NCBI GenBank assembly: GCA_902604905.1
Contig: CACLAN010000002.1
Span: 65,560 to 129,559, forward strand
Length of the DNA: 64,000 bases
From: an uncultured Alphaproteobacteria bacterium
GTDB taxonomy: Bacteria > Pseudomonadota > Alphaproteobacteria > HIMB59 > GCA-002718135
Direction: 5' to 3'
Position 1 is the first letter of the stretch. Every line of letters begins with the position of its first letter. Shown here in pieces: positions 53,922-63,909 of this stretch. The translations under genes and the position numbers were made by a program. Below the pieces are notes generated by a model. It was not told the DNA's origin and did no database searches. It worked only from the letters and a program-made list of their open reading frames with translations.

Positions 53922-54893
53922 TTATCTTTCTTTAATATAGGGTTGGCCGATTGCGTTTGGCGCAATAGCTTTACCAACAAAACCTGCAAGTAATACAACT
54001 GTCAATATGTATGGTATCGCTTGTATTAACTGAACAGGTATCTCTCCTATAGCTGGTAGCTCAACACCTTGTAATCTAATTTGAAGTGCATCTGTGAAAC
54101 CAAATAATAAACATGCGATCAAAGCTGTTTTGGGATGCCACTTTCCAAAAATCATTGCAGCTAATGCTAAGTAACCTCTGCCAGCAGACATCTCTCTAAA
54201 AAAATTGGCATTAACTGCAGTTGATAAATGAGCACCGGCAAAAGCAATTACTACACCATTAACCGCAAGGGCCTTATACCTCATAGCAAAAACATTAATG
54301 CCAGCAGTATCTACAGCGCTTGGGTTTTCACCTACAGCTCGTAGACGTAAACCAAAGCTAGTTTTAAATACAATCCAGAAAACAATTGGGACTGATAAAT
54401 AAGCTAAATAAACAAATACATAATGGCCGCTTAAAATATCACTATAAAGTGTTCCAATAATTGGGATATCTCTTACAGAATCTGCAAAAGGTAAATTGAT
54501 TTCTAGAAAACGTTGCTCTTCATTTAATGTTGGTGTCAGACCTGCTTGCCCAAACCACGCAGCTGCTAAAGCTGTTGTTAAACCAATAATTAAAATATTT
54601 ATAGCAACGCATGAAACTACTTGATCACCTTTATGTGTTACTGATGCAAAACCATGTAACATTGATAAACAAACACATACTATAATAGCTAATAATAACC
54701 CAAGCCACGGATTGCCTAAATAATAAGAACCTACAGCTGCAACAAAAGCTGCCATAAGCATTTTGCCTTCTAAACTAAAATCAATTACACCTGAACGTTC
54801 AGCAAAAATACCCGCCATAGCAGCAAAAACTAAAGGGGTTGATATTCTTAATGTAGAATTAATTAAAGAAGCAATGTCAGACAAAAATTCCAT
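53922..54893 (-). CDS. Nucleoside ABC importer permease (second)
   Basis: A 323-residue permease of the BPD_transp_2 class with about eight or nine helices. FSLEGKMLMAAFVAAVGSYYLG and FGLRLRAVGENPSAVDTAGINV are hallmarks of the nucleoside group (NupC/YufQ type). It is last of the four-gene importer run and overlaps the other permease by one base. Confidence 0.9.
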   Translation of the reverse strand: MEFLSDIASLINSTLRISTPLVFAAMAGIFAERSGVIDFSLEGKMLMAAFVAAVGSYYLGNPWLGLLLAIIVCVCLSMLHGFASVTHKGDQVVSCVAINILIIGLTTALAAAWFGQAGLTPTLNEEQRFLEINLPFADSVRDIPIIGTLYSDILSGHYVFVYLAYLSVPIVFWIVFKTSFGLRLRAVGENPSAVDTAGINVFAMRYKALAVNGVVIAFAGAHLSTAVNANFFREMSAGRGYLALAAMIFGKWHPKTALIACLLFGFTDALQIRLQGVELPAIGEIPVQLIQAIPYILTVVLLAGFVGKAIAPNAIGQPYIKER

Positions 54894-56014
54894 TATGCAT
54901 TTACCTCTTTATAAAGTCTTCTTACAAAAAAACTTTCAATTTGTGGTCTGAATAAGTTTTCTAACGCTCCGCTAAATAAAATTATCAAGCCTTGAACAGC
55001 AACAAACATGTATCTAGTGATATTAGGCATCTCAAATGTTACTTCTGAACCACCTTGGTACAAAATTCCAAATAAAAATGCAGCGGGTAAAATTCCAATT
55101 GGATGATTTCTACCCATCAAAGCTACAGCGATTCCAGTAAAACCATATCCAGCTGGAAAGCCGGCTTGTATTTTGTGACTTACTCCAAGAATTTCATTAA
55201 CACCAAGCAACCCTGCTAGACCTCCTGAAATGCACATAGCTATAATTATATTTTTGTGTGGAGATATACCTGCATAGATCGCTGCCTGAGTATTGTGACC
55301 AACAGCTCGCATCTCATAACCCCATTTTGTTTTCCATACTAAAAACCAAACAAAGAATAAAGAAGCAATAGCTAATAAAAAAGTAAGATTAAGAGGAGAA
55401 TACCTTATCTTTATGCCAAGGATACCAGAAAATGCTTCAAAACTGGGAAGCCAGATTGCTTCAGGTAGTTTAACAGTATGTGGGGCCATCTGATTGGTAT
55501 CTCTAATTACATCTACTAGTAAAAAAATCATTAATGAAGAGGCTATAAAATTGAACATGATTGTTGTGATTACAACATGGCTTCCTCTTTTTGATTGAAG
55601 ATAAGCTGGTATATAAGCCCAAGCCGCTCCAAATAAGAAAGCTCCACAAATTGATAAAAGCCAGACAATTGGAATTGGAAGAAAACTTAAATTTATAGCT
55701 ACTAAAAAAACACCTAAGCCCCCTATATATGCCTGACCTTCTCCTCCAATGTTGAAAAGTCTACAATGAAAAGCTACAGCAAATGCAAGTCCAGTGAAAA
55801 TAAAATTTGTAGTATAATAAAGTGTATATGCAAAACCTTGGATATAACCGAACGAACCAAAAATAATTAACTTAACTGCTTCAATTGGATTTTCACCTGC
55901 TATAAAAATAAACAGACCTGATACTAGTAATGCTAATGTTAAGTTTACCAAAGGTACGATAACGTTAGACACCCACCATGGTACCTTGGATTTATCAACT
56001 ACTATGTTACTCAT
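54893..56014 (-). CDS. Nucleoside ABC importer permease (first)
   Basis: A 373-residue permease of the same class (NupB/YufP type). VAFHCRLFNIGGEGQAYIGG and WGYEMRAVGHNTQAAIYAGI are typical. About nine or ten membrane helices. One-base overlaps on both sides show tight coupling with the ATPase and second permease. Confidence 0.9.
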   Translation of the reverse strand: MSNIVVDKSKVPWWVSNVIVPLVNLTLALLVSGLFIFIAGENPIEAVKLIIFGSFGYIQGFAYTLYYTTNFIFTGLAFAVAFHCRLFNIGGEGQAYIGGLGVFLVAINLSFLPIPIVWLLSICGAFLFGAAWAYIPAYLQSKRGSHVVITTIMFNFIASSLMIFLLVDVIRDTNQMAPHTVKLPEAIWLPSFEAFSGILGIKIRYSPLNLTFLLAIASLFFVWFLVWKTKWGYEMRAVGHNTQAAIYAGISPHKNIIIAMCISGGLAGLLGVNEILGVSHKIQAGFPAGYGFTGIAVALMGRNHPIGILPAAFLFGILYQGGSEVTFEMPNITRYMFVAVQGLIILFSGALENLFRPQIESFFVRRLYKEVNA

Positions 56015-57534
56015 TACGCAACACCGGCCATAAGTAATCCTAGTTCACGGTCAGTAACATTTTTATTTTCTTTTTCTCCAACAATTTTACCATCAAACAT
56101 AACAATAATCCTATCAGATAAGGACAGTATTTCATCTAACTCAACAGACGCTAATAATATTGCTGCTCCTCTGTCTCGCATATCAATAAGTCTTTGGTGA
56201 ATAAATTCAATTGCACCAATATCTACACCTCTTGTTGGTTGACCTACTAAAAGAACTTTTGGATTTTCATTAAGTTCTCTACTCAAAATAATTTTTTGTT
56301 GATTACCTCCAGAAAAATTTGATGTTATTAAGTTTGGAGAGTTTGGTCTAACGTCATATTCTTGCATTATCTTACTTGAATATTCTTTAATTTCTTGACT
56401 ATTTAAAACTGCAGATTTTGAAAAAGGTTCTTGATCATGATATCCAAAAATTAAATTTTCGTGAGCTTTAAAATCACTTATTAGACCCATTCTTTGTCTG
56501 TCCTCTGGGACATGCGCAAGGCCTTTCTCTTTTAGCATTCTTGGGTTAAGAAAATTGTCTTGGTCAGATATTTTTTCACCGAATAATTGAATATTTCCTG
56601 ATTCCACTTTTCTAATTCCTGAAAGTGCTTCTAATAATTCAGTTTGTCCATTTCCAGTTACACCTGCAATACCTAAAATTTCTCCAGAACGGATTTCTAA
56701 ATTAATATTTTTAACGCGTGCAACATCTAGATCATCTTTGACTGAAAGATTGTTAACTTTAAAAATAACTTCTCCTTTTTTTATTTCTTTTTTGTCGACT
56801 CTCAGCAAGACACTTCTTCCAACCATCATTTCGGCTAGTTGCTCTTTGTTTGTATCTTTAGTTTTTGTATGTCCAACCATTTCACCTTGACGCATAACTG
56901 AAACTTCACTGGTTAGATCCATGATTTCAATTAATTTATGTGTAATTAATACAATTGTTTTTCCTTCATCTTTTAATGATCTAAGAATTTTGAATAATTC
57001 ATCAACTTCCTGTGGTGTAAGCACGCCAGTAGGCTCATCTAAGATTAGAATTTCTGCCCCTCTGTATAAAGATTTTAATATTTCTACTCTTTGTCGGAAC
57101 CCAACTGATAGATCTGCTATTGTTGCATCAAGATCAATATTGAAATTATAAGTTTTACAAAGTTTTTCTAAATCTTTTTTTGCAGTAGCAAGTTTTTCTC
57201 CAAAAACTGTTTCACCTTCAAAACCAAGTATAATATTTTCTAATACTGTAAAATTTTCGACCAACATAAAATGTTGATGAACCATTCCAATACCATTTAC
57301 TATAGAGTCTCTTGGTGATCTTAGGTTTATTTCTTTACCATTAATTTTAATAGATCCTGAATTCGCCTGATAAAGGCCAAAAACTATACTCATTAAGGTA
57401 GATTTACCAGCACCGTTTTCCCCAATTATACCGTGAATTGTTCCTTTATTAATTTTAAGATTAATATTTTTATTGGCCTGAACGTGGCCAAAAGATTTAT
57501 TTATATTTGTAAGCTCTAAGATAGGCGAGACCAT
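56014..57534 (-). CDS. Nucleoside ABC importer ATPase (two ABC domains)
   Basis: A 506-residue ATPase with two fused nucleotide-binding domains, the type used by BMP-family nucleoside importers. The first has GENGAGKST and LSVGFRQR, the second the degenerate GVTGNGQTELLEAL Walker A with SGGNQQK signature and ILLASVELDE. The start codon is inside a strong hairpin that follows the binding-protein gene (separate feature), which could lower its translation compared with the binding protein. Confidence 0.92.
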   Translation of the reverse strand: MVSPILELTNINKSFGHVQANKNINLKINKGTIHGIIGENGAGKSTLMSIVFGLYQANSGSIKINGKEINLRSPRDSIVNGIGMVHQHFMLVENFTVLENIILGFEGETVFGEKLATAKKDLEKLCKTYNFNIDLDATIADLSVGFRQRVEILKSLYRGAEILILDEPTGVLTPQEVDELFKILRSLKDEGKTIVLITHKLIEIMDLTSEVSVMRQGEMVGHTKTKDTNKEQLAEMMVGRSVLLRVDKKEIKKGEVIFKVNNLSVKDDLDVARVKNINLEIRSGEILGIAGVTGNGQTELLEALSGIRKVESGNIQLFGEKISDQDNFLNPRMLKEKGLAHVPEDRQRMGLISDFKAHENLIFGYHDQEPFSKSAVLNSQEIKEYSSKIMQEYDVRPNSPNLITSNFSGGNQQKIILSRELNENPKVLLVGQPTRGVDIGAIEFIHQRLIDMRDRGAAILLASVELDEILSLSDRIIVMFDGKIVGEKENKNVTDRELGLLMAGVA

Positions 57535-57562
57535 AAATTATTTATCAATCTTTGGTCTCGCC
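57524..57562 (-). promoter_or_regulatory. Hairpin covering the ATPase start codon
   Basis: GGCGAGACCA (57524-57533) and TGGTCTCGCC (57553-57562) form a perfect 10-base stem with a 19-base loop on the minus strand. The 3' arm contains the ATG of the ATPase gene and the loop its likely ribosome site, so the hairpin could mask translation and stabilise the upstream binding-protein message. Confidence 0.7.
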
Positions 57563-57579
57563 AATTGTTTATATTTTAA

Positions 57580-58557
57580 TTATTCTTGTGACCAATCAGC
57601 AACAACTAATGCACCACTTGCAATATCTGCAGCAGCTGCATCAGCAGCAGCAGCCATATCAGCAGTTACCATTCCATCTTCTGTTGCGTAACCAAGCATT
57701 CCTTCTGAAAGCCCTAGGATGTTAATTCCTGACTCAAAAGAACCTTTGCCTACATTTTGTGCCTGTTCAAAGATCGTTAAGTCTAATCTCTTCAGCATTG
57801 AAGTAAGCATTGTGCCTGGATGCATCCAGTTTTGGTTTGAATCAACGCCAATTGCCATTATGCCAGCATCAGCAGCAGCCTGTAAAACACCAATTCCCGT
57901 TCCACCTGCAGCTTGATAAACAACATCTGCGCCACCATCAATTTGTGCTTTAGTTAATTCAGCTCCTTTTGTTGGGTTGTTCCATGCTTCGTTTGTAGTT
58001 CCTGTCATATTAGCAATAACTTCTATGTCTGGATTTACATATTGTGCACCTTGCTCATAACCACCTTGGAATTTTCTAATTAGTGGAATATCCATTCCAC
58101 CAACGAAACCAATTGTTCCACTTTTAGAAGCCATAGCAGCCATCATTCCAACTAGGAAAGATCCTTCATGTTCTTTATAACAAGCTTGATAAATATTGTT
58201 GTTTGGATCATCCAACCAACAAACATCAACTGCAACAAATTTTATATCTGGGTAGTCAGCTGAAACTGCTGCAATTGCATCAGCTTGAGCAAATCCCATT
58301 CCTACGATCATTGTTGCTCCTCTATCAGCAATCTTACGCATACCCTGCTCGATCTGATTGTCGTTTGCAGATTCAAACTCAATCATACCCCAGCCAAGTT
58401 CATTTACAACTCTCTCAGCTGTATTGAATGCTAACTCGTTAAATGATTTGTCAAATTTTCCACCTGAGTCGTAAACAACCCCAATTGTGTTTGCAAACGC
58501 ACTTGATGAGAAGATAAGTGCGAAAGAAACTGAAAAAATACTTAAAATTTTCTTCAT
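57580..58557 (-). CDS. BMP-family periplasmic nucleoside-binding protein
   Basis: A 325-residue binding protein with signal peptide ending near SSAFANTIG. GVVYDSGGKFDKSFNELAFNTAERV is the BMP/PnrA family opening, and GFVGGMDIPLIRKFQGGYEQGA follows at about residue 150. PnrA relatives bind purine and pyrimidine nucleosides. It has no lipobox, as expected in a Gram-negative cell. AAGGGGGAAA is a strong ribosome site. It is the first gene of the importer run; uracil phosphoribosyltransferase is just upstream. Residues 300-318 are almost all Ala/Asp, possibly a low-complexity helix. Confidence 0.92.
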   Translation of the reverse strand: MKKILSIFSVSFALIFSSSAFANTIGVVYDSGGKFDKSFNELAFNTAERVVNELGWGMIEFESANDNQIEQGMRKIADRGATMIVGMGFAQADAIAAVSADYPDIKFVAVDVCWLDDPNNNIYQACYKEHEGSFLVGMMAAMASKSGTIGFVGGMDIPLIRKFQGGYEQGAQYVNPDIEVIANMTGTTNEAWNNPTKGAELTKAQIDGGADVVYQAAGGTGIGVLQAAADAGIMAIGVDSNQNWMHPGTMLTSMLKRLDLTIFEQAQNVGKGSFESGINILGLSEGMLGYATEDGMVTADMAAAADAAAADIASGALVVADWSQE

Positions 58558-58675
58558 ACTAAATTTCCCCCTTAAATATGAATTATAGATATCTCATTGA
58601 TAACATTTTATTGTAAAAAAAAATGCATAAAAAACTGAGATTATGTTTAAATAATAGGATTTTTTATGGATAACT

Positions 58676-59296
58676 TCAAGTACCCATATACCTATCGCCT
58701 GCGTCACCTAAGCCCGGTACAATGAACTTATTTTTATTCAATTTAGCATCAATGTTACAAGTAAATATATGAATGCCTTTTTGCTTTTTTTGAATATTTT
58801 TAATACCCTCAGGAGCAGCTAGCAAAGACACCAAAAATATATCTTTAATATTAACACCTTTGTTTTTTATTAAATTGATTGCAGCAATTGAAGAATTACC
58901 TGTGGCCAACATTGGATCTAGAATTAACACTTTTTTATTTTTAACTCTTGGAAGTTTAAAAAGGTATTCTACAGGTTCATAAGTTTGTTCGTCGCGATAT
59001 AAACCTATATGACCTTTTTCTGCTTCTGGTAAAAATTTTGCAAACCCCTCAAGTAACCCTAAACCGGCACGTAAAATTGGGACCAAAATTATGGGTTGAC
59101 CTAAGGCTGTACCACTCATTTTTTTTAGAGGTGTTTCAATTGTTTGTTTTTTAAAGGGAACGTATTGAAGAACATCAGAAGCGATGAGGTAGCTTATTTC
59201 ATTCATAGTTTGTCTAAAAACAGTATTCGAAGTTTTTTTATTTCGCAAAATTGTTAATTTGTATTGAACGAATGGTGATTTAATTACTGTAATCAT
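58676..59296 (-). CDS. upp: Uracil phosphoribosyltransferase
   Basis: A 206-residue enzyme making UMP from uracil and PRPP. LVPILRAGLGLLEG, the PRPP site VLILDPMLATGNSSIAAI and the closing PGLGDAGDRYMGT are diagnostic. It uses the uracil that DeoA can produce and is directly upstream of the nucleoside importer run, so uptake and salvage are probably co-regulated. Confidence 0.95.
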   Translation of the reverse strand: MITVIKSPFVQYKLTILRNKKTSNTVFRQTMNEISYLIASDVLQYVPFKKQTIETPLKKMSGTALGQPIILVPILRAGLGLLEGFAKFLPEAEKGHIGLYRDEQTYEPVEYLFKLPRVKNKKVLILDPMLATGNSSIAAINLIKNKGVNIKDIFLVSLLAAPEGIKNIQKKQKGIHIFTCNIDAKLNKNKFIVPGLGDAGDRYMGT

Positions 59297-59331
59297 ATGC
59301 GATTACATATATAGAAATCCAACTAAGAGCA

Positions 59332-59817
59332 ATGCGGTTATCAATTTATTTTTTAACATTAGTGTTTTTATCTAGCTGTACGACTATTGAAGTTGGAAGA
59401 GAAGTTGTTAAAGTTGGGGCGGTTGTAAAAGATAAAGTTGAAGAAACTATTATAAAAAAAGAGCCAGAAATTGTTGAAGATAAAACTATTGTTGAAGAAC
59501 AACAAATTATCACTGAAGAAAAAGAAGAGGAAAAAACTATAGTTAAAGAGCAGCAAAAAATCGCAGAAATAAATTTCATGGGAAAACAACTTGCTGAGAT
59601 TAAACAAAAACTGGGACAGCCTAATTTAGTACGATCTGATGGCTCGGTGCATATGATGCGATATGATAGTAGTTCATGTAGGTTGTTTATCTTCTTTAAT
59701 ATAAACTCAAATATTAAAAGAGTAGAATATTTTGAATTTCGAGACTCTTTAGGAGAGCTTATAAATACAAAGAACTCGATAGAAGAATGTTATAAAGAAT
59801 ACGACTTTACTAGCTAA
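59332..59817 (+). CDS. Lipoprotein with acidic coiled region and BamE-like tail
   Basis: A 161-residue predicted lipoprotein: signal peptide with lipobox LSSC (Cys16). Residues 35-75 are a Glu/Lys/Val-rich stretch with an internal repeat (TIVEEQQ and TIVKEQQ) that is likely helical and extended. The C-terminal part LGQPNLVRSDGSVHMMRYDSSSCRLFIFF resembles the small BamE/SmpA-like domain found in alphaproteobacterial lipoproteins. It probably sits on the inner side of the outer membrane; partner unknown. The 3' end overlaps pyc by 8 bases tail to tail. Confidence 0.75.
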   Translation: MRLSIYFLTLVFLSSCTTIEVGREVVKVGAVVKDKVEETIIKKEPEIVEDKTIVEEQQIITEEKEEEKTIVKEQQKIAEINFMGKQLAEIKQKLGQPNLVRSDGSVHMMRYDSSSCRLFIFFNINSNIKRVEYFEFRDSLGELINTKNSIEECYKEYDFTS

Positions 59818-62800
59818 TTTCAACAAGCAAATCTTTGGTTTCCACATTATCACCGGATGCAACATTAATTGATTTGATTGTTCCACTTTTATCAGCGTTT
59901 ATTGTAGTTTCCATTTTCATAGCCTCGATCACTAGTAACTTATCACCTTTAATCACCTTACTACCTGATTGAACAAATATTTTAGCAACTTGGCCTGGCA
60001 AAGGAGATCCAACATGATCCAAATTATTATCATCTGCTTTAGCTCTTTGAGTAATATTTTTTGAAAATTCTTTATTTTCTATATCTATTGTTCTTGGTTG
60101 TCCGTTAATTTCAAAAAACACGGAGCACTTTCCATTACTATTAACTTCGCTTTTCGCTAAATATCTTAAGATAAGGTTTTTTCCTTTATCGATTTCTATC
60201 GTGTATTCTTTATCTTGTTGAGGACCATAAAAAAATAATTCTGTTGAAAGAATCGATGTATCACTAAACTCCTTAAAGTGATCAACATAATCTTTAAAAA
60301 CTTTTGGATACATTAAGTAAGACGCTAGATGTGTTTGATTAACTTTTATCCCTATTTCAACTTCTAAGTTTTTGAATTCTTTATCTAAATCTACTGGTTC
60401 TAAAACTTCCCCTGGTCTTTTTGTGAGGGGTTTTGTATCTCCGAGAACTTTCTTTTGTAATTCTTTTGGAAAACCTCCATGTGGTATACCAATTTCCCCT
60501 TTAAAGAACTCAATAACAGAAGCAGGAAAAGAAATTTCTTTTTTTGGGTCTAATACATCTTCTTTGGATAAATCATTGGCGATCATATAGAGCGCCATAT
60601 CACCTACAATTTTAGAAGAAGGTGTAACTTTAACAATATCACCAAAAAGTTGGTTTACCTCTGCATATTTATTAGCAACCATTCCCCACTTATCAGTTGT
60701 AATTCCCAATGATCTCGCTTGTTCTTTTAAATTTGTAAACTGACCACCAGGCATTTGGTGAAGATACACATCAGAACTACCACCTTTGAAATCGGTTTCA
60801 AATGCATGATAATTTTGACGAACTTGTTCCCAATATAAAGATAGTGTTCTTATAGCCTCTTCATCAAGTTTTGGGTCTTGATGATTTTGTTTCATTATAG
60901 ATACGATTGATCCAAGTGCAGGTTGTGATGTTAATCCGCTCATCGAATCAATTGCAAGATCCACGATATCTACCTTTTCTTCTATAGCAGCCAGAACTGA
61001 AGCTGATGAAGTACCAGATGTATCATGAGTATGAAAATGAATTGGAAGATCAGTTGTTTGTTTGATTTCATTAACTAATTTTTTTATAGCATTAGGTTTT
61101 GCTAATCCCGCCATATCTTTAATAGCAATAATATGTGCTCCTGCTTTCTCTAAATCTTTTACAAGATCAATATAATATTTTAATGTATATTTTTTCTCAT
61201 TTGGATCAGTTACATCATTTGTATAACAGATAGTTCCTTCACAAATTTTATTTTGATTGCGTACTTCATCAATTGCAACACGCATATTATCAATTAGATT
61301 TAATGAGTCAAAAACTCGGAATACATCAATTCCAGCTTCTGCTGATTGTTGAATGAAATGTTTAACAACGTTATCTGGATAATTTTTATATCCAACAGCA
61401 TTAGATCCTCTAAAGAGCATTTGTTTAAGAAGGTTAGGCGCCCTTTTGTTTAATCTTGCTAATCTATCCCAAGGATCCTCTTTTAAAAAACGCATCGATG
61501 TATCGAAGGTTGCACCGCCCCAACATTCTAGTGAGAACAAGTTGCTTAGATTTTCACTATAATATTCAGCAATATTAATAAGATCATCTGTTCTCATTCT
61601 TGTAGCAAGAAGCGATTGGTGTGCATCACGCATCGTTGTGTCAGTAATTAGGGTGTAGGGTGTTTCTTTTATTTTTTTTGCAAATTTTTCTGGACCTAAA
61701 GTTTGTAAATCCTTTACATAATTATTTTTTACACTTTTAGTGTTTGAAATAGGAATTTGAACTTCTACAGTCGAATTATTACTGACTCTTCCAGATACAT
61801 CATTGTGTCCATTTACAATTATATTTCCAAGATAAGATACAATTTTTGATGCTCGATCTTTTTGAGGATTATAAGCATAGAGCTCTCTTTTAGTATCCAC
61901 AAAATTGGTATTGTAATTTCCTTCAAGGAAATCTTTATTGTTTATAAGAGACTCAAGAAATACTAAATTTGTTTTAACACCTCTAATTCTAAATTCTCGT
62001 AAAGCCCTATCCATTCTTTTAATACAGTCGTCTTGATGCTTTGCCCAAGTTGTTACTTTTACAAGTAAAGAATCATAATACGGTGTGATGATCGAACCTG
62101 AAGAAGCATTTGCTGCATCTAGCCTGACTCCAAAACCAGCGGCTGATCGGTAAGTCATTATCTTCCCATAATCTGGCATAAAATTATTAAGCGGATCTTC
62201 GGTAGTAACTCTACATTGAATAGCAAATCCATTTAGATGAATGTCTTCTTGTTTAGGAAGAGCTGGATGATTGCCAATTTTTTCACCTTCTGCAATTTTA
62301 ATTTGAGCTTTTACAATATCAATACCAGTTACTTCTTCTGTTACTGTATGTTCAACTTGAATTCTTGGATTAACTTCAATGAAATAAAATTCGCCTGATT
62401 TTTTATCAAACAAAAATTCAACAGTTCCTGCACCAAAGTATTTAACTTGTTTTGCAATTTTAATAGCAGCTTTACAAATTTCTTCTCGAGTTTTATTTTC
62501 AAGAAAATGCGCAGGTGCTCTTTCAATAATCTTTTGATGCCTTCTTTGAAGAGAACAATCTCTTTCAAAAAGATGTATGATATTTCCATGTTTGTCACCT
62601 AAAATTTGAACTTCAATGTGCGCAGCATCTTCTAAAAATTTTTCTATAAATACTTCATCTTTTCCAAAAGCTTTAAGTGACTCACTTTGAGCAATTGTAA
62701 TTTGATCTATTAATTCATTGCTTGATCTAACAACACGCATTCCTCGACCGCCACCACCCCAACTAGCTTTAACAATTACTGGGTAGCCAATTTTCGAAAC

Positions 62801-63253
62801 TTCTTTTTCAACACTTTTTAAATTTTCTTTTGTTACAAGAACAGATGGAACGGTGTCTACATTTGCTTCTTCCGCAACTTTTTTAGCTTCAGTTTTATTT
62901 CCAAATCTTTTTAGTATTTCTTTACTAGGTCCAATAAATGTTATGTCATTTTTTTCACACTGCTCAGCCAGTTCAGGACTCTCAGATAAAAATCCATAAC
63001 CTGGATGGATAGCATCAACCTTTGCATCTTTAGCAATTTTAATAATCGAGTCTATGTCCAAATATGCTTGAATTGGACCTTTGCCTTCACCAACTAAATA
63101 ACTTTCATCCGTTTTAAATCGGTGAATAGCAAAACGATCTTCTTTAGAATAAATAGCAGCTGTTTTAATACCAGACTCTTCAGCAGCTCTAAAAATTCGA
63201 ATAGCAATTTCACTTCTATTTGCTGCTAAAATTTTACCAATCTTTTTCATCAA
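59810..63253 (-). CDS. pyc: Pyruvate carboxylase
   Basis: A 1147-residue single-chain enzyme making oxaloacetate from pyruvate, ATP and bicarbonate (anaplerosis). Biotin carboxylase covers about residues 1-450 (GGGGRGMRVV, ERDCSLQRRHQK, EVNPRIQVEHTVTE), the carboxyltransferase barrel about 530-810 (RDAHQSLLATRMRT, IKDMAGL with the carbamylated Lys position, HFHTHDTSG), and the biotin carrier the last 75 residues with EAMKMETT. The start is Met-Met; the second Met is equally good. It is a stand-alone transcript. Confidence 0.96.
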   Translation of the reverse strand: MMKKIGKILAANRSEIAIRIFRAAEESGIKTAAIYSKEDRFAIHRFKTDESYLVGEGKGPIQAYLDIDSIIKIAKDAKVDAIHPGYGFLSESPELAEQCEKNDITFIGPSKEILKRFGNKTEAKKVAEEANVDTVPSVLVTKENLKSVEKEVSKIGYPVIVKASWGGGGRGMRVVRSSNELIDQITIAQSESLKAFGKDEVFIEKFLEDAAHIEVQILGDKHGNIIHLFERDCSLQRRHQKIIERAPAHFLENKTREEICKAAIKIAKQVKYFGAGTVEFLFDKKSGEFYFIEVNPRIQVEHTVTEEVTGIDIVKAQIKIAEGEKIGNHPALPKQEDIHLNGFAIQCRVTTEDPLNNFMPDYGKIMTYRSAAGFGVRLDAANASSGSIITPYYDSLLVKVTTWAKHQDDCIKRMDRALREFRIRGVKTNLVFLESLINNKDFLEGNYNTNFVDTKRELYAYNPQKDRASKIVSYLGNIIVNGHNDVSGRVSNNSTVEVQIPISNTKSVKNNYVKDLQTLGPEKFAKKIKETPYTLITDTTMRDAHQSLLATRMRTDDLINIAEYYSENLSNLFSLECWGGATFDTSMRFLKEDPWDRLARLNKRAPNLLKQMLFRGSNAVGYKNYPDNVVKHFIQQSAEAGIDVFRVFDSLNLIDNMRVAIDEVRNQNKICEGTICYTNDVTDPNEKKYTLKYYIDLVKDLEKAGAHIIAIKDMAGLAKPNAIKKLVNEIKQTTDLPIHFHTHDTSGTSSASVLAAIEEKVDIVDLAIDSMSGLTSQPALGSIVSIMKQNHQDPKLDEEAIRTLSLYWEQVRQNYHAFETDFKGGSSDVYLHQMPGGQFTNLKEQARSLGITTDKWGMVANKYAEVNQLFGDIVKVTPSSKIVGDMALYMIANDLSKEDVLDPKKEISFPASVIEFFKGEIGIPHGGFPKELQKKVLGDTKPLTKRPGEVLEPVDLDKEFKNLEVEIGIKVNQTHLASYLMYPKVFKDYVDHFKEFSDTSILSTELFFYGPQQDKEYTIEIDKGKNLILRYLAKSEVNSNGKCSVFFEINGQPRTIDIENKEFSKNITQRAKADDNNLDHVGSPLPGQVAKIFVQSGSKVIKGDKLLVIEAMKMETTINADKSGTIKSINVASGDNVETKDLLVEIS

Positions 63254-63462
63254 GCCACCATTAAATAAGGATTATTACTTAATATTTTTACGGGGATGCA
63301 TCTATATGTTCCTTACTAAATTAGCAAGAGATCAAAGGAATTTAGCCATTTTTTAGGATTTGGAAGCAATTATAAATTGATAATAAAAAGCAAATTATCG
63401 ATTTAATATCTGTGCACATATGTCCCTTTATCAGAAAGGTTATTTTATATTAATGTCAAATT

Positions 63463-63909
63463 ATGAATTCATTAAATGAAAATATAAGACCTTATCAAAG
63501 CTGTTCTAAATCAGTCTTTTTAGTTTTAGGAATTATTTTTATAAGCTGGATTTCATTATTCTCTATTTTTCTTATTGTACAAGGTGCATGGCCTGTATCT
63601 ATATTTCTTGGACTTGAATATCTGATAATTTTTTATTTAATCCGTTTATATTTCAAAGAAAAAAATATTAAGGATGAAATTAACATTAATCAAAAAGAAA
63701 TATCTATTAGAAAATATAAAGGTGATAAACTTTTACATTCATCTAAATTCAGCACTTATTGGTCCAAAGTTTTTTTTACAAAATTTAAAAACACTTCCAA
63801 GTTATCAATAAGAGAATCAGATAAAGAAACTGAAGTTGCAACTTTCTTGCATGCTGATTTAAAGGAAAGTTTGTACTTAAGAATTAAAAGACAATTAAGC
63901 TATTATTAA
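63463..63909 (+). CDS. DUF2244 membrane protein
   Basis: A 148-residue protein with two hydrophobic helices (about residues 17-40 and 45-62) and then a soluble basic domain. The segment VQGAWPVSIFLGLEYLIIFYLIRLYFKEK is the signature of DUF2244, common in Alphaproteobacteria. Function unknown; it is tail-to-tail with dapB, with a 4-base overlap. Confidence 0.85.
   Translation: MNSLNENIRPYQSCSKSVFLVLGIIFISWISLFSIFLIVQGAWPVSIFLGLEYLIIFYLIRLYFKEKNIKDEININQKEISIRKYKGDKLLHSSKFSTYWSKVFFTKFKNTSKLSIRESDKETEVATFLHADLKESLYLRIKRQLSYY

Noticed and set aside
58203-58427. Gln/Leu-rich plus-strand ORF opposite the BMP binding protein
   Set aside because: Shadow of the Ala-rich binding-protein gene; same explanation for the 57719-57916 ORF.
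59346-59607. Two minus-strand low-complexity ORFs (77 and 79 residues)
   Set aside because: Antisense to the repeat-rich lipoprotein gene; their Phe/Ser runs are simply the complement of GAA/AAA-rich codons.
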